Part shown: positions 22,375 to 32,361 of the stretch, one piece after another
Numbering within the stretch: position 1 is the first letter of the stretch
Layout: each line of letters starts with the position of its first letter
From: Chlamydomonas sphaeroides
Taxonomy: Eukaryota > Chlorophyta > Chlorophyceae > Chlamydomonadales > Chlamydomonadaceae
Assembly (NCBI GenBank): GCA_001662425.1
Contig: BDDC01000403.1
Location: 33,380-65,740 of the forward strand
DNA length: 32,361 nucleotides
Reading direction: 5' to 3'
Notes under the pieces: model-generated
What the model saw: only the letters and a program-made list of their open reading frames with translations
The model's database searches: none
What the model was told of the DNA's origin: nothing
Made by a program: the position numbers and the translations under genes

Positions 22375-22390
22375 GGGGGCGGGAGCCCCC
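22375..22390. repeat. 6-bp hairpin GGGGGC / GCCCCC, 4-nt loop
   Basis: Arms separated by GGGA. The right arm continues into a run of C, so the pairing register can slide. Confidence 0.6.
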
Positions 22391-23194
22391 CCCCCAAAAG
22401 TTTTTAAATATGGGTACCGAAAAACGCGTGTTTGCGCATACGTTGCATGTATCCGCTCAAGTTCTGACGTGCGGAAATGGTGTAAGAACAACACCAACAC
22501 ATACAGTTAGCAAGGGTCATTCAGTCAAGCGGAAGTCTACGGTAACCAGGCCAAACCGCAGCTTGCACGCAACTTGAGCCACGTGCCGGACGTTGGGCCT
22601 TGCGCCCTTCCTACCGTCGCCTGGTCGCTTTGCTTCACCCACTACCATCATCTCTCAGGCCTCCTCCCTTGGTCCTGGCTCTAGGTTCTCGCGCGCTCCC
22701 TTGCTCTACCCGCTAGCCCCCACCCTGCCCGCCTCCTGGCGGCCCCTACTGCCGCAAACCCCCTGTCGCCCAGCTGGCTGGACTAGTTGTCCTCCCAGCT
22801 CGCCCTGGCTGGGACCGAGCGCGTCCGCAGCGGCCGCGGTTTCTGACCCCTCAGCGCCATAATTGACCACTGCAGCAATTGCGCGTACAGTGTCTGGCTG
22901 GCCGGACAGAGTGCGAGGGCGCCCAACGGGCTTTCGAGCGGGTAGTATGGCGACCGTGGCGCTAGGTTTGCCGAAATAGCTCTGTTGCGGGCTTTCCCTA
23001 ACAACGGGGGCGCGTTCTTGGGCGCCATGTCATGTAAGCGCAGCTTGCTCGTGTGAGAGTATTGCGCTCTGTCTCGCGACATATCGATGGCTAAAACGGG
23101 AAGCGCTTCGGCCGTACAGCAGGAGCACGAACCTTGCACCGCCCCTGCACCCCCTTCATGTCCCCCAAGCCGCGCTAGGACCCCACGGGCCGCT

Positions 23195-23216
23195 GCTGGC
23201 CGGTCCGCCGGCCAGC
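23195..23216. repeat. 9-bp hairpin GCTGGCCGG / CCGGCCAGC, 4-nt loop
   Basis: Exact reverse-complement arms with loop TCCG, inside a GGCC/CCGG-rich stretch running to about 23236. Confidence 0.75.
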
Positions 23217-23277
23217 CGGCCGACCGGCCCGCCGGCGCGTGGATGGGTACTGGCCCGAGCTCGGGCGCAATCTTCTG

Positions 23278-23295
23278 AGTACCCTACTGGGTACT
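23278..23295. repeat. 7-bp hairpin AGTACCC / GGGTACT, 4-nt loop
   Basis: Exact reverse-complement arms with loop TACT. It has the same inner stem as the hairpin at 22307, with the outermost pair changed from G-C to A-T on both sides. Confidence 0.8.
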
Positions 23296-24401
23296 GCCAC
23301 GGGAGGGAATTACTAGTATCCAATCTCAGAAACCCTGCCATCCAACAAATGTAGCATCATTCGTATGGGACAAGGGGTGAAGCGTGCAACCCCCATCCCG
23401 TCCTTCGTCTGCACCTGTTTGGGGTTATCGGCCCCGCCCCACCGCCCCCAATCGGGCTGGATCGTTTAAGTTCAAGGCGCCCAACGCAGGCCCACAACCC
23501 TATCAGCTCGCCACACCGGTACTTCGTAGCGCCGCACTTGTCTGTGGCGCGATGTAGCTACCCCAGGTCCCTTCACCCGGACCTGGCCGGGGCACGCTCG
23601 CGTGCAAAGAAGTTGCGGGTGCCCCGCCCACCGGCCTCGCGCTAGCACAAGCCCACCGCCGCTTTCGCAACAGCCGCCGCCTAGCCAGCCAGGCAAGGCC
23701 AGGAAGCAGAGCCCGCCCTCGCCGCCATCTCAGCCCCGAACACCGCTACGCTTCAACTAGGCACCGCCACCTGAGGCTAAGCTCGTCGCCCTCCTGACGC
23801 GGCCGCCGCCACCCCCTGCATGCCGCTGCCATTGGCTCCCATCGGGCGCGCGGTGGTGTCGGCGTCGCCGCTGCCAGCTGAGGGCCTGCCGCGGCCCTCG
23901 CCGTCAGAGCTCGGGCGCCCGCTGGACGTTGCGCAAGGCTCACAGACCTCATCCTGGCTCACACGACGCACAGACCTTTTCATGGCTTTCACTGTAGAGC
24001 CAGCTTTGACGTCACAGACGGGTACCTCACCATTGCTCACACGGCCGAACGGGCGCAAGCGCTTACCAACCCCATTCGAGAACACAATCGTCTCTGGTGC
24101 GGAGGCGGAGGTGCCCGCGCTGACATGGGCTTTCGACCTATCATGAGGTGCGGTTCACCACGAAGGCACGGGGCAAGGCGGCTGCGGCGGAGGCCAAGCC
24201 GCAGCGCAATGCCGCTCAGGACCAGGCGACCAGCATCGCAAGCAGAGGAGGTGCTCCCGGGGTCGCGAACCTGTGCTACAGGCGGTGCTCGTTGTGGAGG
24301 GGACATGACGAGGACGCGTTACAAAGACGCTGCGCGGCGCAGGCCAGAGCATGGGCCGAGCCAGTGGGAAGGCGGTGCAAGGCGGCGAAGGGCGGCATGC
24401 A

Positions 24402-24544
24402 GCAGTGGTTATTATAAGCTAGAACAAAGTCAAAGGAGGAATATCTGTAACGTGCGAAAACGTAAATTCATCGATATCTCCTGCGTAGTCTGGGATGAAA
24501 GGTGACGGCAGGCACCTTTCATCCCAGACGGCGGCAGTGGTTAT
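24402..24544. mobile_element. Possible small insertion flanked by 11-bp direct repeats
   Basis: GCAGTGGTTAT occurs at 24402-24412 and again at 24534-24544. The 121 bases between are AT-richer than the flanks and end in a 17-bp perfect hairpin (24488-24529). This is compatible with a short non-autonomous insertion and its target-site duplication, but no terminal repeat or transposase is visible, so it could also be chance. Confidence 0.35.
24488..24529. repeat. 17-bp perfect hairpin, 8-nt loop
   Basis: Left arm GTCTGGGATGAAAGGTG (24488-24504) and right arm CACCTTTCATCCCAGAC (24513-24529) pair without mismatch around ACGGCAGG. Confidence 0.9.
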
Positions 24545-25258
24545 GGCGGGATTTGCGCAGACCAGGGCGTGGGCCTGTGCAAAGTTAACCTCGGGCAGCC
24601 ACGCCCGCCGTGGAGGCGGTGCTGGCGGCATGGTTGTTGCGTTCTTGCCCGCTGAGGCCTCGCGCAAGGCCGATGGGGCCTGTGTCAAGCCCACGGTGCA
24701 CCGCAGGTGGAGGAGGCGCCTAGTAGTAACCACTTGAGCACTGTGATCCGGGGTCCAGGAAGGGTCGGCATTTTTACATTTTGCACCAACCGAAGACCCT
24801 TGTTATGAGTCGAACACGCGCAGCACTGCGCTGGATTGGTGTAACTGCCGCGGCTTTGCTACAGGATGCCGGCCGTTAAGGCGGCGTCTGGCTGGGCCCA
24901 CACTTCGGCCTTCACGACGTCCTCCGCTACACATTGAGCGCCCTGCGGAATTGCAGCAACGGTTGCTTACCATGGGGTGGCATGAACCCGAAGTAGTAGG
25001 AGGGCGTGGCTGCAAGGGGAAATCGTGTTTCGAGTCGAGGGGCGATTGGGGGTTCTTGGATGTGCGGCACGAACCCGAAGAGAGCGAGCTCTGTGGCGCC
25101 TCAGGGCCATATCGGGTGGCTCCAACGCTGAATGACAGGCTTCATAATCCGGGCATAGAGCCAACCACAGGCCGCTGTTCATTTGCGCTGAAACCCTTGG
25201 CAGTACTTGCAACAAGCTATCGGCAGCAAGCGCTATCACATCGTGACCTGAGCGCGGT

Positions 25259-25264
25259 TATAAG
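25259..25264 (+). promoter_or_regulatory. Candidate TATA box
   Basis: TATAAG about 122 bases before the proposed ATG of the membrane-protein gene. Position fits a core promoter with a short 5' UTR; there is no other support. Confidence 0.2.
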
Positions 25265-25385
25265 CGCCATTGTTGCGGGCGGCCGGCCTGCGACTGGCGC
25301 TTCCGAGAGTCGAAATGGCGCTGGCGCAGGATTTCCGCGCTCGTAGCCAGCGAAGCTCGCTTGTAGTGGAGAGCTCGAGGCATGG

Positions 25386-28300
25386 ATGTCACCTGGTAAG
25401 GCATGTTGGACTTGCGATGATGACTTAGCCCCAGCTCACGATGCCGCTGCTGCGCCCCGAAACCACGTCGCTTCGCAGGCGCCGGTCACAGCGCTCACGA
25501 CCAGGGCAGCAACGCGCACGGCAGCGCTGCGCCATGTTGGCGTGACTCACCACACGCACTTTGCCTCGGAAGCCCCGGCGCGCTCGCTGGTGCCCGGCGC
25601 GCACGCAGGCCCCACGGCCGCAGGCCCTGCTCATTCAGCATTCAGCCGTCTAGCGCAACAGCTCCTACCGCTGTCGCTGCCTGCCCGGGCCGCAAGCCGG
25701 CACCCCACCGCACGCTATGCGTCAGCCAGCGCGCTCGCCGCTGCCGGTTCAACCCTCCACCTCGGCGCGACGCTTTCCTCGCCCTCCGCATCCACCACCT
25801 CTTTCCAACCCTCCTCCTCCCTCTCGCGCCAAGCGACTACTGCCGTTGAGCCCAGCCTAAGCGACACGAGCAGCCCAGCCCGCACCTCAACCACCACCAC
25901 AACCACGACGACGCGCTCCAACGCCAAAAGCCCAAACACCAGTGGCCGCGGCGGCGGGGGCGGGGCCGGCTCCGGCGGCGGCGGCAACGACGACCCCGAC
26001 GCCCCGACGGACTCATGGCAGATCGGGCTGGACGTGTTCAGCCAGCAGCTCATCCTGTCGGGCCTCACCGCGGGCGCAGGTGCGCCCTTCCCCCGGCAAG
26101 AGCGGGCACCAGGGGCCGCCACCTTGTGCCAGGGGCCGCCACATGGACACACCGCAACGTGCCTCAGCGCCCAGAGCCACGCCGCCAAACCTCGCCTCTG
26201 CCGCGGCCGCGAGCAGCTGCAAGCTGCTGCGGCTGCTGCCTCGCTGGCGCAGCGGCACGGTAGCAACACGCGAGCGCGCATCGATGTCGAGGTGCACCGG
26301 TGGCGCCTCGCTGGTGCACGTGCACCTCCCCGCTGGCCCCTCCGCCTCCCTACTCGTTCCTCGACCTGGACCCCTGCCAATCGCCCGCCCCCTTAACCCC
26401 CCATGAACCCTCGTGTCCCTTTCCCTGCCCCTTCCCTCCGAACCCCGCTCCCACCCCACGCAGCCGCTACCATCGCCTCCCTGGCGCACGTGGACCTGAC
26501 GTCCTGCCTGCGCCCTGACCCCGGCGCCCTGGCGCTGGCGGGCCAGCTGTCCGCGCCCGTGCTGCTGCTGCTGGCGCTGGTGGTGGCGCCGCGCTGGGGG
26601 CCGCCCTTCCGGGTGCGGCATGCGGGCTGGGGCCGGGTGCTGGCGTTGACCTCGGAGGGGCGCACCTCCTCCGCGTTGGGTCCCATGGGGATATCCGCTG
26701 GTGGTGCGTTGGCTCTGGGGGCGCTGTCGCCTGTGTGTGGTGTGAGGCGGCTCAGGACTGGGGGTCCCGAGCTTGGTGGAAGGGCCGGGGCCTGGGCTGG
26801 TACGTTGCGCTGGGGGTATGGGTTCCAGGGCTGGGGCTGGGCGCGGGTGCTGCCGTCCCGGGGCGGGACTGCGGAACCTGCCGCAGGAGTCGGTATGGAG
26901 GGGCCCGCCACTGAGGCGGCGCGCAGGGGCTGGCGGCGCGCATGGCGGCGCTGCGGTGGGCGCCGCCCTTCCGAGCTAGGCGCTGTGAGGCTGGCATGCA
27001 GCGAGGCAGTCCTGACGTCCGCGCGCCGCGCACTGGCCTGACCGGCTGTCTGTCGCCGCCACCACCCGCAGGGCACGGAGCTGCAGCGGCTGCAGCACAA
27101 CTTCTACATGACGGCCCAGGTACCTGGCCGGCGCGCTGCCCGCTGTCCTCGGCGGCCCGCCGGCTGCGGGCGCCCGCCTGCGCGCCCACCTCAGGGCTGG
27201 GGCCCAAGCCGGCCCGCGCCGCCGCGTATCGGTGCTGCCGCCAGCCCAAGCTGCAGCTGGCGGAGCCTTCGGTCCGCCCCGGCGCGCTGCAACTGTGCCT
27301 GGGCACGGACGATGCGTCCACACGCACCTCCGCCGTTGAGGCAGTTGATGCTGCAGCACACGCACCCCTGCGTGCCCCCAGGTGCTGCAGCTGTACCTGG
27401 ATGACGACGAGGAGGAGGACGAGGGCGCTGGCTCCGCCTCGGCCTCGGGCTGGGACAGCGGCAGCGAGGGCGGCGAGAGCGCGCGCGTGCGGCGGCGGCT
27501 GCGGCTGGAGCAGGGCGCGGGATGGGGCACGCTGAGCAGCGGCCTGGCGCTGATGCAGGTAGCTGGGCGATGGGCGGGGATGGGGCGGCGCCAGGGGATG
27601 GATGGAGAGGCGGGGTCTTTTCAGCGCTCGCATCGTGCTTGGGACCTGTGCGCACCTGTTGGGTACTGCGGAAGAGATGGTTCCGGGGCTGAGACCTAGG
27701 GTTCGTGTCACAGCGGGGACACACGCAGCTGGCACTCACACGTACCCTTGCCGCCTTCTTACTCTCATCTCCCCCCAGGCCTTCACGCTGCAGCCCTGGA
27801 ACACGCCGACAGCCAACGGCGTCTTCGCGGCGGCGCTGGCGGGGCGCAGCGTGCAGCAGCTCGCCAACGAGTTCCTGGTGGGGCGGTTGGTGGGGCGGTC
27901 AGAGGCAGTCGGGAACGGTTGGGAAGCGGTTGGGGGCGGTTAGAGGCGGTTGGGCGATTGGGCGGCTAGGCGAGCTCCCGACTGAGCCAGCCATGGGCGG
28001 TGGGGTTGGGAGGCGGAGCGCCATGGGGCCACGAGCATGCAGGATGCGGGGTTGGGTTGGCATGTCACGGGACTTGCCTATCGGCCGTGCCTCCTCTCAC
28101 CACATCATGTCTCCCACTCCTCCACCAACCGGTCCTGCGCTGCTGCCGCTGCTGCGCCCGTCGCAGGTCCGCGGCGCGTTGTGGGGCCTCATCAGCGGCA
28201 CCGTGGGCGGCGTGCTGTCGGCGGCGGACGCAACCGACGGCATCCTGTTCTTCGGCAAGGTCTTCGGCGGGCCCGACACCATCACGTGAGCGGCGTGGGG

Positions 28301-30138
28301 AGGCAGGGGGCAGGGCGCAGCGGGGCAGCAGGCCGACAGCAACAGGGGGAGTGGTGGGAAGTTAGCAGGACGGCAGCATGTGTGGACGAGGGTCCGGGCG
28401 TGCGCGCCTAGCATACTCGGATGTGAGGGGCTCGGGCAGCGGCAGCGCCGGTGCCAGCCAACCCCAACAGCCCCTTGTGCGCCCCTCACCATCCCTCCCA
28501 TCCCTCTGCTTGCCCGGCCTCGCGCCTGCCCGCCGCACAGCTACGCCGCCGGCCTGGCGCTGGTGCTGCTGTCGCTGCCCGGCGCGCTGTGGGAGGCGCG
28601 GTCCGCGCGCAACTTCGTGCGGTCCTCGGTGGTGGGGCCCGTGAGGGACGCCGCCATCTTCTGCACGGGTGCGTGCGCCGGCGCGTCCAGGTGGCGTCTG
28701 TGCGCTTTTACCAACGACTTTCCGCGCCTCGTGTGCTGGATCATGGCTGGCCTCCTGGGGCTGCCTAGAGCGGTTTGCGCTGTTGTTCTGGTTGCTCGGC
28801 CCGCGAACCTCGGAACCTGGGTGGCGCCGGTGTCTTGCGCCGCGTGCTGCCTGCGTGTCCGGAGCCCCTCGCTGCCCACGGCTCCACGCCGGTGCCCGCT
28901 GAGCCTCTGGCCCACCCGCCCCTTCTACCCTCCAGGCAACGGCGTGGACGAGCCGGCGTACTGCGACCCCAAGGGCTTTGCGCTCATGGCCGCCAGGAGG
29001 CCCGCCAACGCAGCGCCCGTGGCGGACGTGGTCACCCGCACCCGCGCCTGGCGCTCGGGTGGGTGGCGCGGGCTGGGCTCCTGTGCACGGGCGGGGCGAT
29101 GCAGGAGGGTTGAGCGAGGCGAGAGCAGGAGGCCGGGGACCCCATGCCTCTGCGGCGCCGGGGCCGGGCCTTGGCGCGCGAGCTGCGGCCCGCCCCTCCT
29201 TGCCGCCTCCTGCCGCACACGCGTGCTGCGCTCGGCCCGTGCCTCCGCTCCGTACGTTGCCCTTCGCCCGCCCCCGCGTCCGTCCCCGACCCCTCCCGTC
29301 CTTGCGGCCGCCCCGCCCGCCCCTCGGACCCCAGGCCCCGCCTCCTCCTTCAGCTCCGTGGGCTCGCTCGGCAGCAGCCTGGAGCTCAGCAGGGCCCGCC
29401 AGCAGCAGCAGCAGCAGCGGGAGCGGGAGGCCGCGGAGCCAGCGCTCGGCGCCGCGCCTGCGGGGTCTGTTGCCTTCCCCCCCTCAGATTCTGCCGCGGC
29501 CGGCGCCGCCGCGGGCAGCAACGGCGCAGCCAGCTCCGATGCAGCTAGCCACGTCGCAGCCAGCTCTGAGGCGGCCAGCGGCGGTGCGGCCAGCAACGGG
29601 GCAGCCAGCAACACAGCGGCCAGCGGCAGTGCGGCCAACAACGGCGGCGTCGGACCTGGCGTGAGCGTGAGCGCCAGCAGCGCCGCGTTCGAGTGGGACA
29701 GCGAGGACATGGGCGTGCTGCTGCGGGTGGAGACGCTGCAGGTGGGGGAGATGGGGAACAGGGGCGGAGGAAAGGTGGCGCATTGGGCCCATGGCGGGGT
29801 CCTCGCCGCCGCGCGAAGCCACCCCGCATTCCCCCGTCCTTCCCCAAGTGCCAATAGTATGCTTCACCCCTGGTACATCCCCACGGGCGCTTTGCCTAGC
29901 TCTCCCTCATTCTTCTGCACTTTGCCCAATGCACCATCGTCCCTGCCCGCCACAGGACTCGATAGCCTTCTGGTCGGCGCTTTACTACCAGCTGCTCGCC
30001 GCCTTCGCCATCAACGGCGCCTTCCTGGCCTCCGACTGCAACCTGGCGGCCTCCTTTGGCGCGGCCTGGCTGCTGCGCACAGGCCCCCTGCTGCTGAGCG
30101 AGCTGCGGGCGAGGGTGGCCGCGGCGCGCATCGCCTGA
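25386..30138 (+). CDS. Predicted multi-spanning membrane protein, possibly plastid-targeted, family unknown
   Basis: Ten-exon model of 708 residues: 25386-26079, 26464-26612, 27072-27119, 27382-27558, 27779-27877, 28167-28285, 28541-28668, 28936-29058, 29335-29741, 29956-30138. Every junction is GT-AG with matching phase, and the total is a whole number of codons. The N-terminal ~190 residues are rich in Ala/Ser/Thr/Arg with an eight-Thr run, like an algal organelle transit region, but the first 15 residues hold three Asp, so the true start may differ. Hydrophobic segments: about 257-276 (SAPVLLLLALVVAP), 430-446 (YAAGLALVLLSLPGALW) and 653-690 near the C-terminus. An acidic patch (DDDEEEDE) falls near 304-311, and a Ser-x-x-Ala-Ala repeat linker at about 573-613. 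NEFLVRG across exons 5/6 weakly recalls the E-E-x-L-x-R-G motif of CPBP proteases, but the other conserved residues are not visible. I do not recognise the family. Codon bias strongly supports coding. Confidence 0.75.
26109..26142. repeat. 14-bp direct repeat in first intron
   Basis: CCAGGGGCCGCCAC at 26109-26122 and again at 26129-26142, in the intron after exon 1 of the membrane-protein gene. Confidence 0.8.
29517..29636 (+). repeat. Coding minisatellite, eight 15-bp units
   Basis: Eight in-frame 15-base units, each encoding Ser-x-x-Ala-Ala, inside exon 9 of the membrane-protein gene. Units differ mainly in codons 2 and 3. Confidence 0.85.
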
Positions 30139-31222
30139 GCGTGCGCGGCGCGGTGCGGAGGGGCGGCGCGGGGCGCTGGGGGGCGCTGGCGATGGCGCGC
30201 AGCGCCAGAGCCGGGGCGGAGAGTAGGCCCGGCGCGCGCTTCGTTGAGCAGCGTGAGCCGTGATGGAGCTGGCGGCGCGGCAGGTGGCCGGCGGCGGCCT
30301 GGTGCTTTGCGGCAGGCGGAGTGCAGCCGGCTGACGGCACAGGCTCGCCTGTGCCAGCGGACACGGTCGGGCTCGCATGGGCTGTGTGAGCCGAGCCCGG
30401 CCGGCAGCCCCGGAGTCTGCGGCGCGAGGCGTGGCTGGGAGCTCGTAGCTGCGGCGGCATGGGGCGGGGTCAGAGCGGCGAGAAGCTGGGACTGGTGGCA
30501 CTGCGGTGCCCGCAGAAAGGAGGGCACCTCAGAGGTGCGCGGTGGCCGGGTTTGGGAGGGCTTGTCTTAGGCGCTTGGGTTACGGTGCAGGAGCAGGCAG
30601 CGCGGTTTGCTGCCGCCGGCTGCTGCTCGGCGCTGCTGGTCGGCAGGATGTGGGGCTGCGAGGGGCGTTGGCAATGTGGCGGTGGCTAGCGGCACCGGAC
30701 GGAGGATGCATGTCCCGAAGAACACGAACGCAATAATGTTGGGTGTCGGACACTGATTGGCGCTCGTCGCTGTGCCTGCTCGCTGGGTGCGGGCCTAATG
30801 TCCCGTGCTATGTGTTGGTTGTTAGTTGACAGGGTTGGCAGGACACCTAAAGTTTGGACTGCAGGCGGACCGCCTTCACTGCTACATAAAGAAAGGACCC
30901 GGCTTTCGCACGCTTGGGTGCCTTTTAAATGTAGAACCCGAGTTGCTGGTTAGATAAGCGAAGGGCCCTCCTGGCACAGGCCTCCTAGCCAGGATGGGAG
31001 CGGACCGCTGCCGGGCTTCCAATTACAACCAGAACCGGCTCCAGGCCGCGACCTGCCCAGGGAGGGGGCCAGGGAGAGGCGCTCCTCCCCCCAGCCAGGT
31101 AGCTGACAACGCCCATGCAGGAGAGGCCCACCATCATGTCGCAACCGCCAGTGAAGCGAATGAAAATGCGCATACGCCATGCCTGCAGCAAAAGTTTCTG
31201 CGGGGGCGGGGCGGCACCCCCG

Positions 31223-31282
31223 GAGCGCTTTCGAGCGCTTTCGACGTGATTGCAAAGGCTTCCGCCCCGTTTGCAAAGGCTT
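31223..31282. repeat. Two short direct duplications
   Basis: GAGCGCTTTC is tandemly doubled at 31223-31242, followed by TTGCAAAGGCTT at 31250-31261 and 31271-31282. Confidence 0.7.
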
Positions 31283-31301
31283 GCCTAAACGCCCCGTGCT
31301 C

Positions 31302-31306
31302 TGTAA
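31302..31306 (+). terminator. Candidate TGTAA polyadenylation signal (membrane-protein gene)
   Basis: First plus-strand TGTAA found after the stop at 30138, about 1.2 kb downstream. Confidence 0.3.
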
Positions 31307-31851
31307 GAGGATGCGACTCGAGGAGTGGGCCCCAAAGATTACTGGCTCCGCATCCACTGGCTACGCCCACGGCAACGAAGCCCCGTGCCGCAGCCCAAGT
31401 TGCCCCACTTTGCACAATCCGCGCCACGACCTCTTATCTGGCTGCCGCCCTAACACCCTCGGCTGCCACTCCCATGGCCTCATGCGCACCATCTGCCGAC
31501 CCTAACCACCTGAGCTCTCTTGCTCGCTTCCCAATGTGGCACGCACAGAGGTGGTCAGGTGTCAGGGCAGCAAGCCGAACCTAGCACTGGCTACCAAGCA
31601 TCAGGGGCGATTTCCGCTCGCCCACTGCTACCGCGGCCGTGCCGGCACCCCCCCCCCTTCGCTCGGCCGGGAAGCCTCCTGGCTTAACTTCGAGGCACGC
31701 ATGCAGGTGACGTCAGAGCCAGGAGGTGGGCCTCCTGATCCGAGTGGCCCAGAGGTTAGGCGTTCCGACGGAGATTCCCTTGTGTAGAGCATAGGCGCGG
31801 TAGGCACATAGTTCGAGGACAGATGGAGGCGGAGGGTCCGTCGCTGGTGTG

Positions 31852-31856
31852 TTACA
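31852..31856 (-). terminator. Candidate TGTAA polyadenylation signal (right-edge gene)
   Basis: First minus-strand TGTAA below the stop codon at 32290, giving a 3' UTR of about 430 bases, a normal length for these algae. Confidence 0.45.
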
Positions 31857-32289
31857 CCAAGGGGGGGCCATGCCCCACACTAGCCGCGAACCCAGCCGTG
31901 GCTCCCCAGAGCCATACCGCGTCAGTGCTGCATCTGCTGCCAGTGCGCAGTTCTCAGCCCACGGGCTACAACCAAACATTGCCAAATGCTGGCCACGAGA
32001 CCCCACCTCCTCACGTGCTCGCGCGGGATTCACCCACTGCGCGCGGCGGGCACCCTGGAGCTGCTTCATCCCCACCCGACGACACACACGCGCACACATG
32101 CAAGCGCCAATGCTGCGCATACTCTCGGAGTTCAAGTTGTCAAGCCATGACAGAAAGCCAAAACGTGCTGCTCGCACTCTCACACCGCTCAACGCTAAAG
32201 CTTTTGCCGACGGACCGTGGTCAGAACCGGATTCGGGAAAACGCCGCTAAACATGTGCAGGTACAGTACAATGCGATCGAGGGACGCGT

Positions 32290-32361
32290 TTAATTCTTGA
32301 ACTCGAAGGACGTGTTGGCGCCGTCCATCTGCGGCGCGCTGGCGTTGTTGCACTGCACCTC
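32290..32361 (-). CDS. C-terminal end of an unknown gene, cut by the right edge
   Basis: The minus strand from the window edge is open for 23 codons and ends in TAA at 32292-32290. The peptide ends NTSFEFKN. Third codon positions are almost all G or C, in contrast to the AT-richer DNA just past the stop, and a TGTAA follows at a plausible distance. The fragment is too short to assign a family. The gene converges on the membrane-protein gene to its left. Confidence 0.5.
   Translation of the reverse strand, partial: EVQCNNASAPQMDGANTSFEFKN

Larger units (their letters stand above)
21223..25385. other. Intergenic region with structured repeats
   Basis: Four kilobases between the divergent beta-helix and membrane-protein genes, with no gene I can defend. 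It includes the 5' flank of the beta-helix gene (with a 5-codon upstream reading frame at 21258-21241), hairpins at 22307, 22375, 23195, 23278 and 24488, a C/T-rich tract at 22600-22800, and an isolated TGTAA at 22162. Confidence 0.5.
30139..32289. other. Intergenic between convergent genes
   Basis: No gene I can defend. It should hold the 3' UTR of the membrane-protein gene (first plus-strand TGTAA found at 31302-31306) and of the right-edge gene (minus-strand TGTAA at 31856-31852). Small duplications occur at 31223-31282. Confidence 0.5.

Noticed and set aside
23777..24146. Overlapping open frames on both strands with possible donor sites
   Set aside because: Some minus-strand words look protein-like, but there are no convincing acceptors, start or domain.
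24419..24733. 104-codon minus-strand open frame with protein-like composition
   Set aside because: Its C-terminal third is the AT-rich hairpin segment, and no family or splice context supports it. It could be a relic of an inserted element, but I cannot show this.
31724..31790. tRNA-like A-box, GTGGCCCAGAGGTTAGGCG
   Set aside because: No B-box (GGTTCGANTCC type) and no foldable acceptor stem follow it.

Overview
This window looks like nuclear DNA of a GC-rich green alga (Chlorophyta; a volvocine or other chlorophycean lineage is my best guess). The evidence is high GC with strong G/C bias at third codon positions, proteins full of Ala/Gly/Pro/Ser low-complexity tails, many short GT-AG introns with C/T-rich acceptors, and TGTAA motifs (the usual chlorophyte polyadenylation signal) downstream of the genes. 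I saw no prokaryotic features such as operons, Shine-Dalgarno sites or CRISPR arrays. All gene models were spliced by eye from open frame, splice consensus and phase agreement, with no transcript evidence.

Layout. (1) 1-2826, plus strand: 3' part of a CMGC/CDKL-like protein kinase gene cut by the left edge. (2) 8663-13022, minus strand: a complete paralogue of the same kinase in five exons, 1168 residues. The two genes point at each other, a tail-to-tail inverted duplication. The 5.8 kb between their stop codons holds no convincing gene and probably carries two long 3' UTRs, with facing TGTAA motifs near 5561 and 5846. (3) 15797-21222, minus strand: a large gene for a protein with a long disordered N-terminus followed by a right-handed parallel beta-helix. 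Its 3' part is interrupted by a 63-base C run and a 331-base assembly gap. (4) 25386-30138, plus strand: a ten-exon gene for a 708-residue predicted membrane protein of unknown family, possibly plastid-targeted. (5) 32290-32361, minus strand: the last 23 codons and stop of a gene cut by the right edge.

The stretches between genes (13.0-15.8, 21.2-25.4 and 30.1-32.3 kb) hold no gene I can defend. They do carry short structured repeats: perfect hairpins with exactly 4-nt loops, a 17-bp perfect hairpin in an AT-rich segment flanked by 11-bp direct repeats, and an inverted repeat around a TGTAA. An octamer, TGCCGTAC, recurs across the window, often as close pairs.

How the genes relate: the two kinases are recent duplicates and could act on overlapping substrates. 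CDKL kinases in green algae are known regulators of flagellar length, but that role here is inference. Nothing in the sequence ties the beta-helix or membrane-protein genes to the kinases. I did not find a clear new multi-gene system. The items most worth a second look are the kinase pair, the octamer pairs, the 24.4 kb hairpin insertion and the beta-helix protein.
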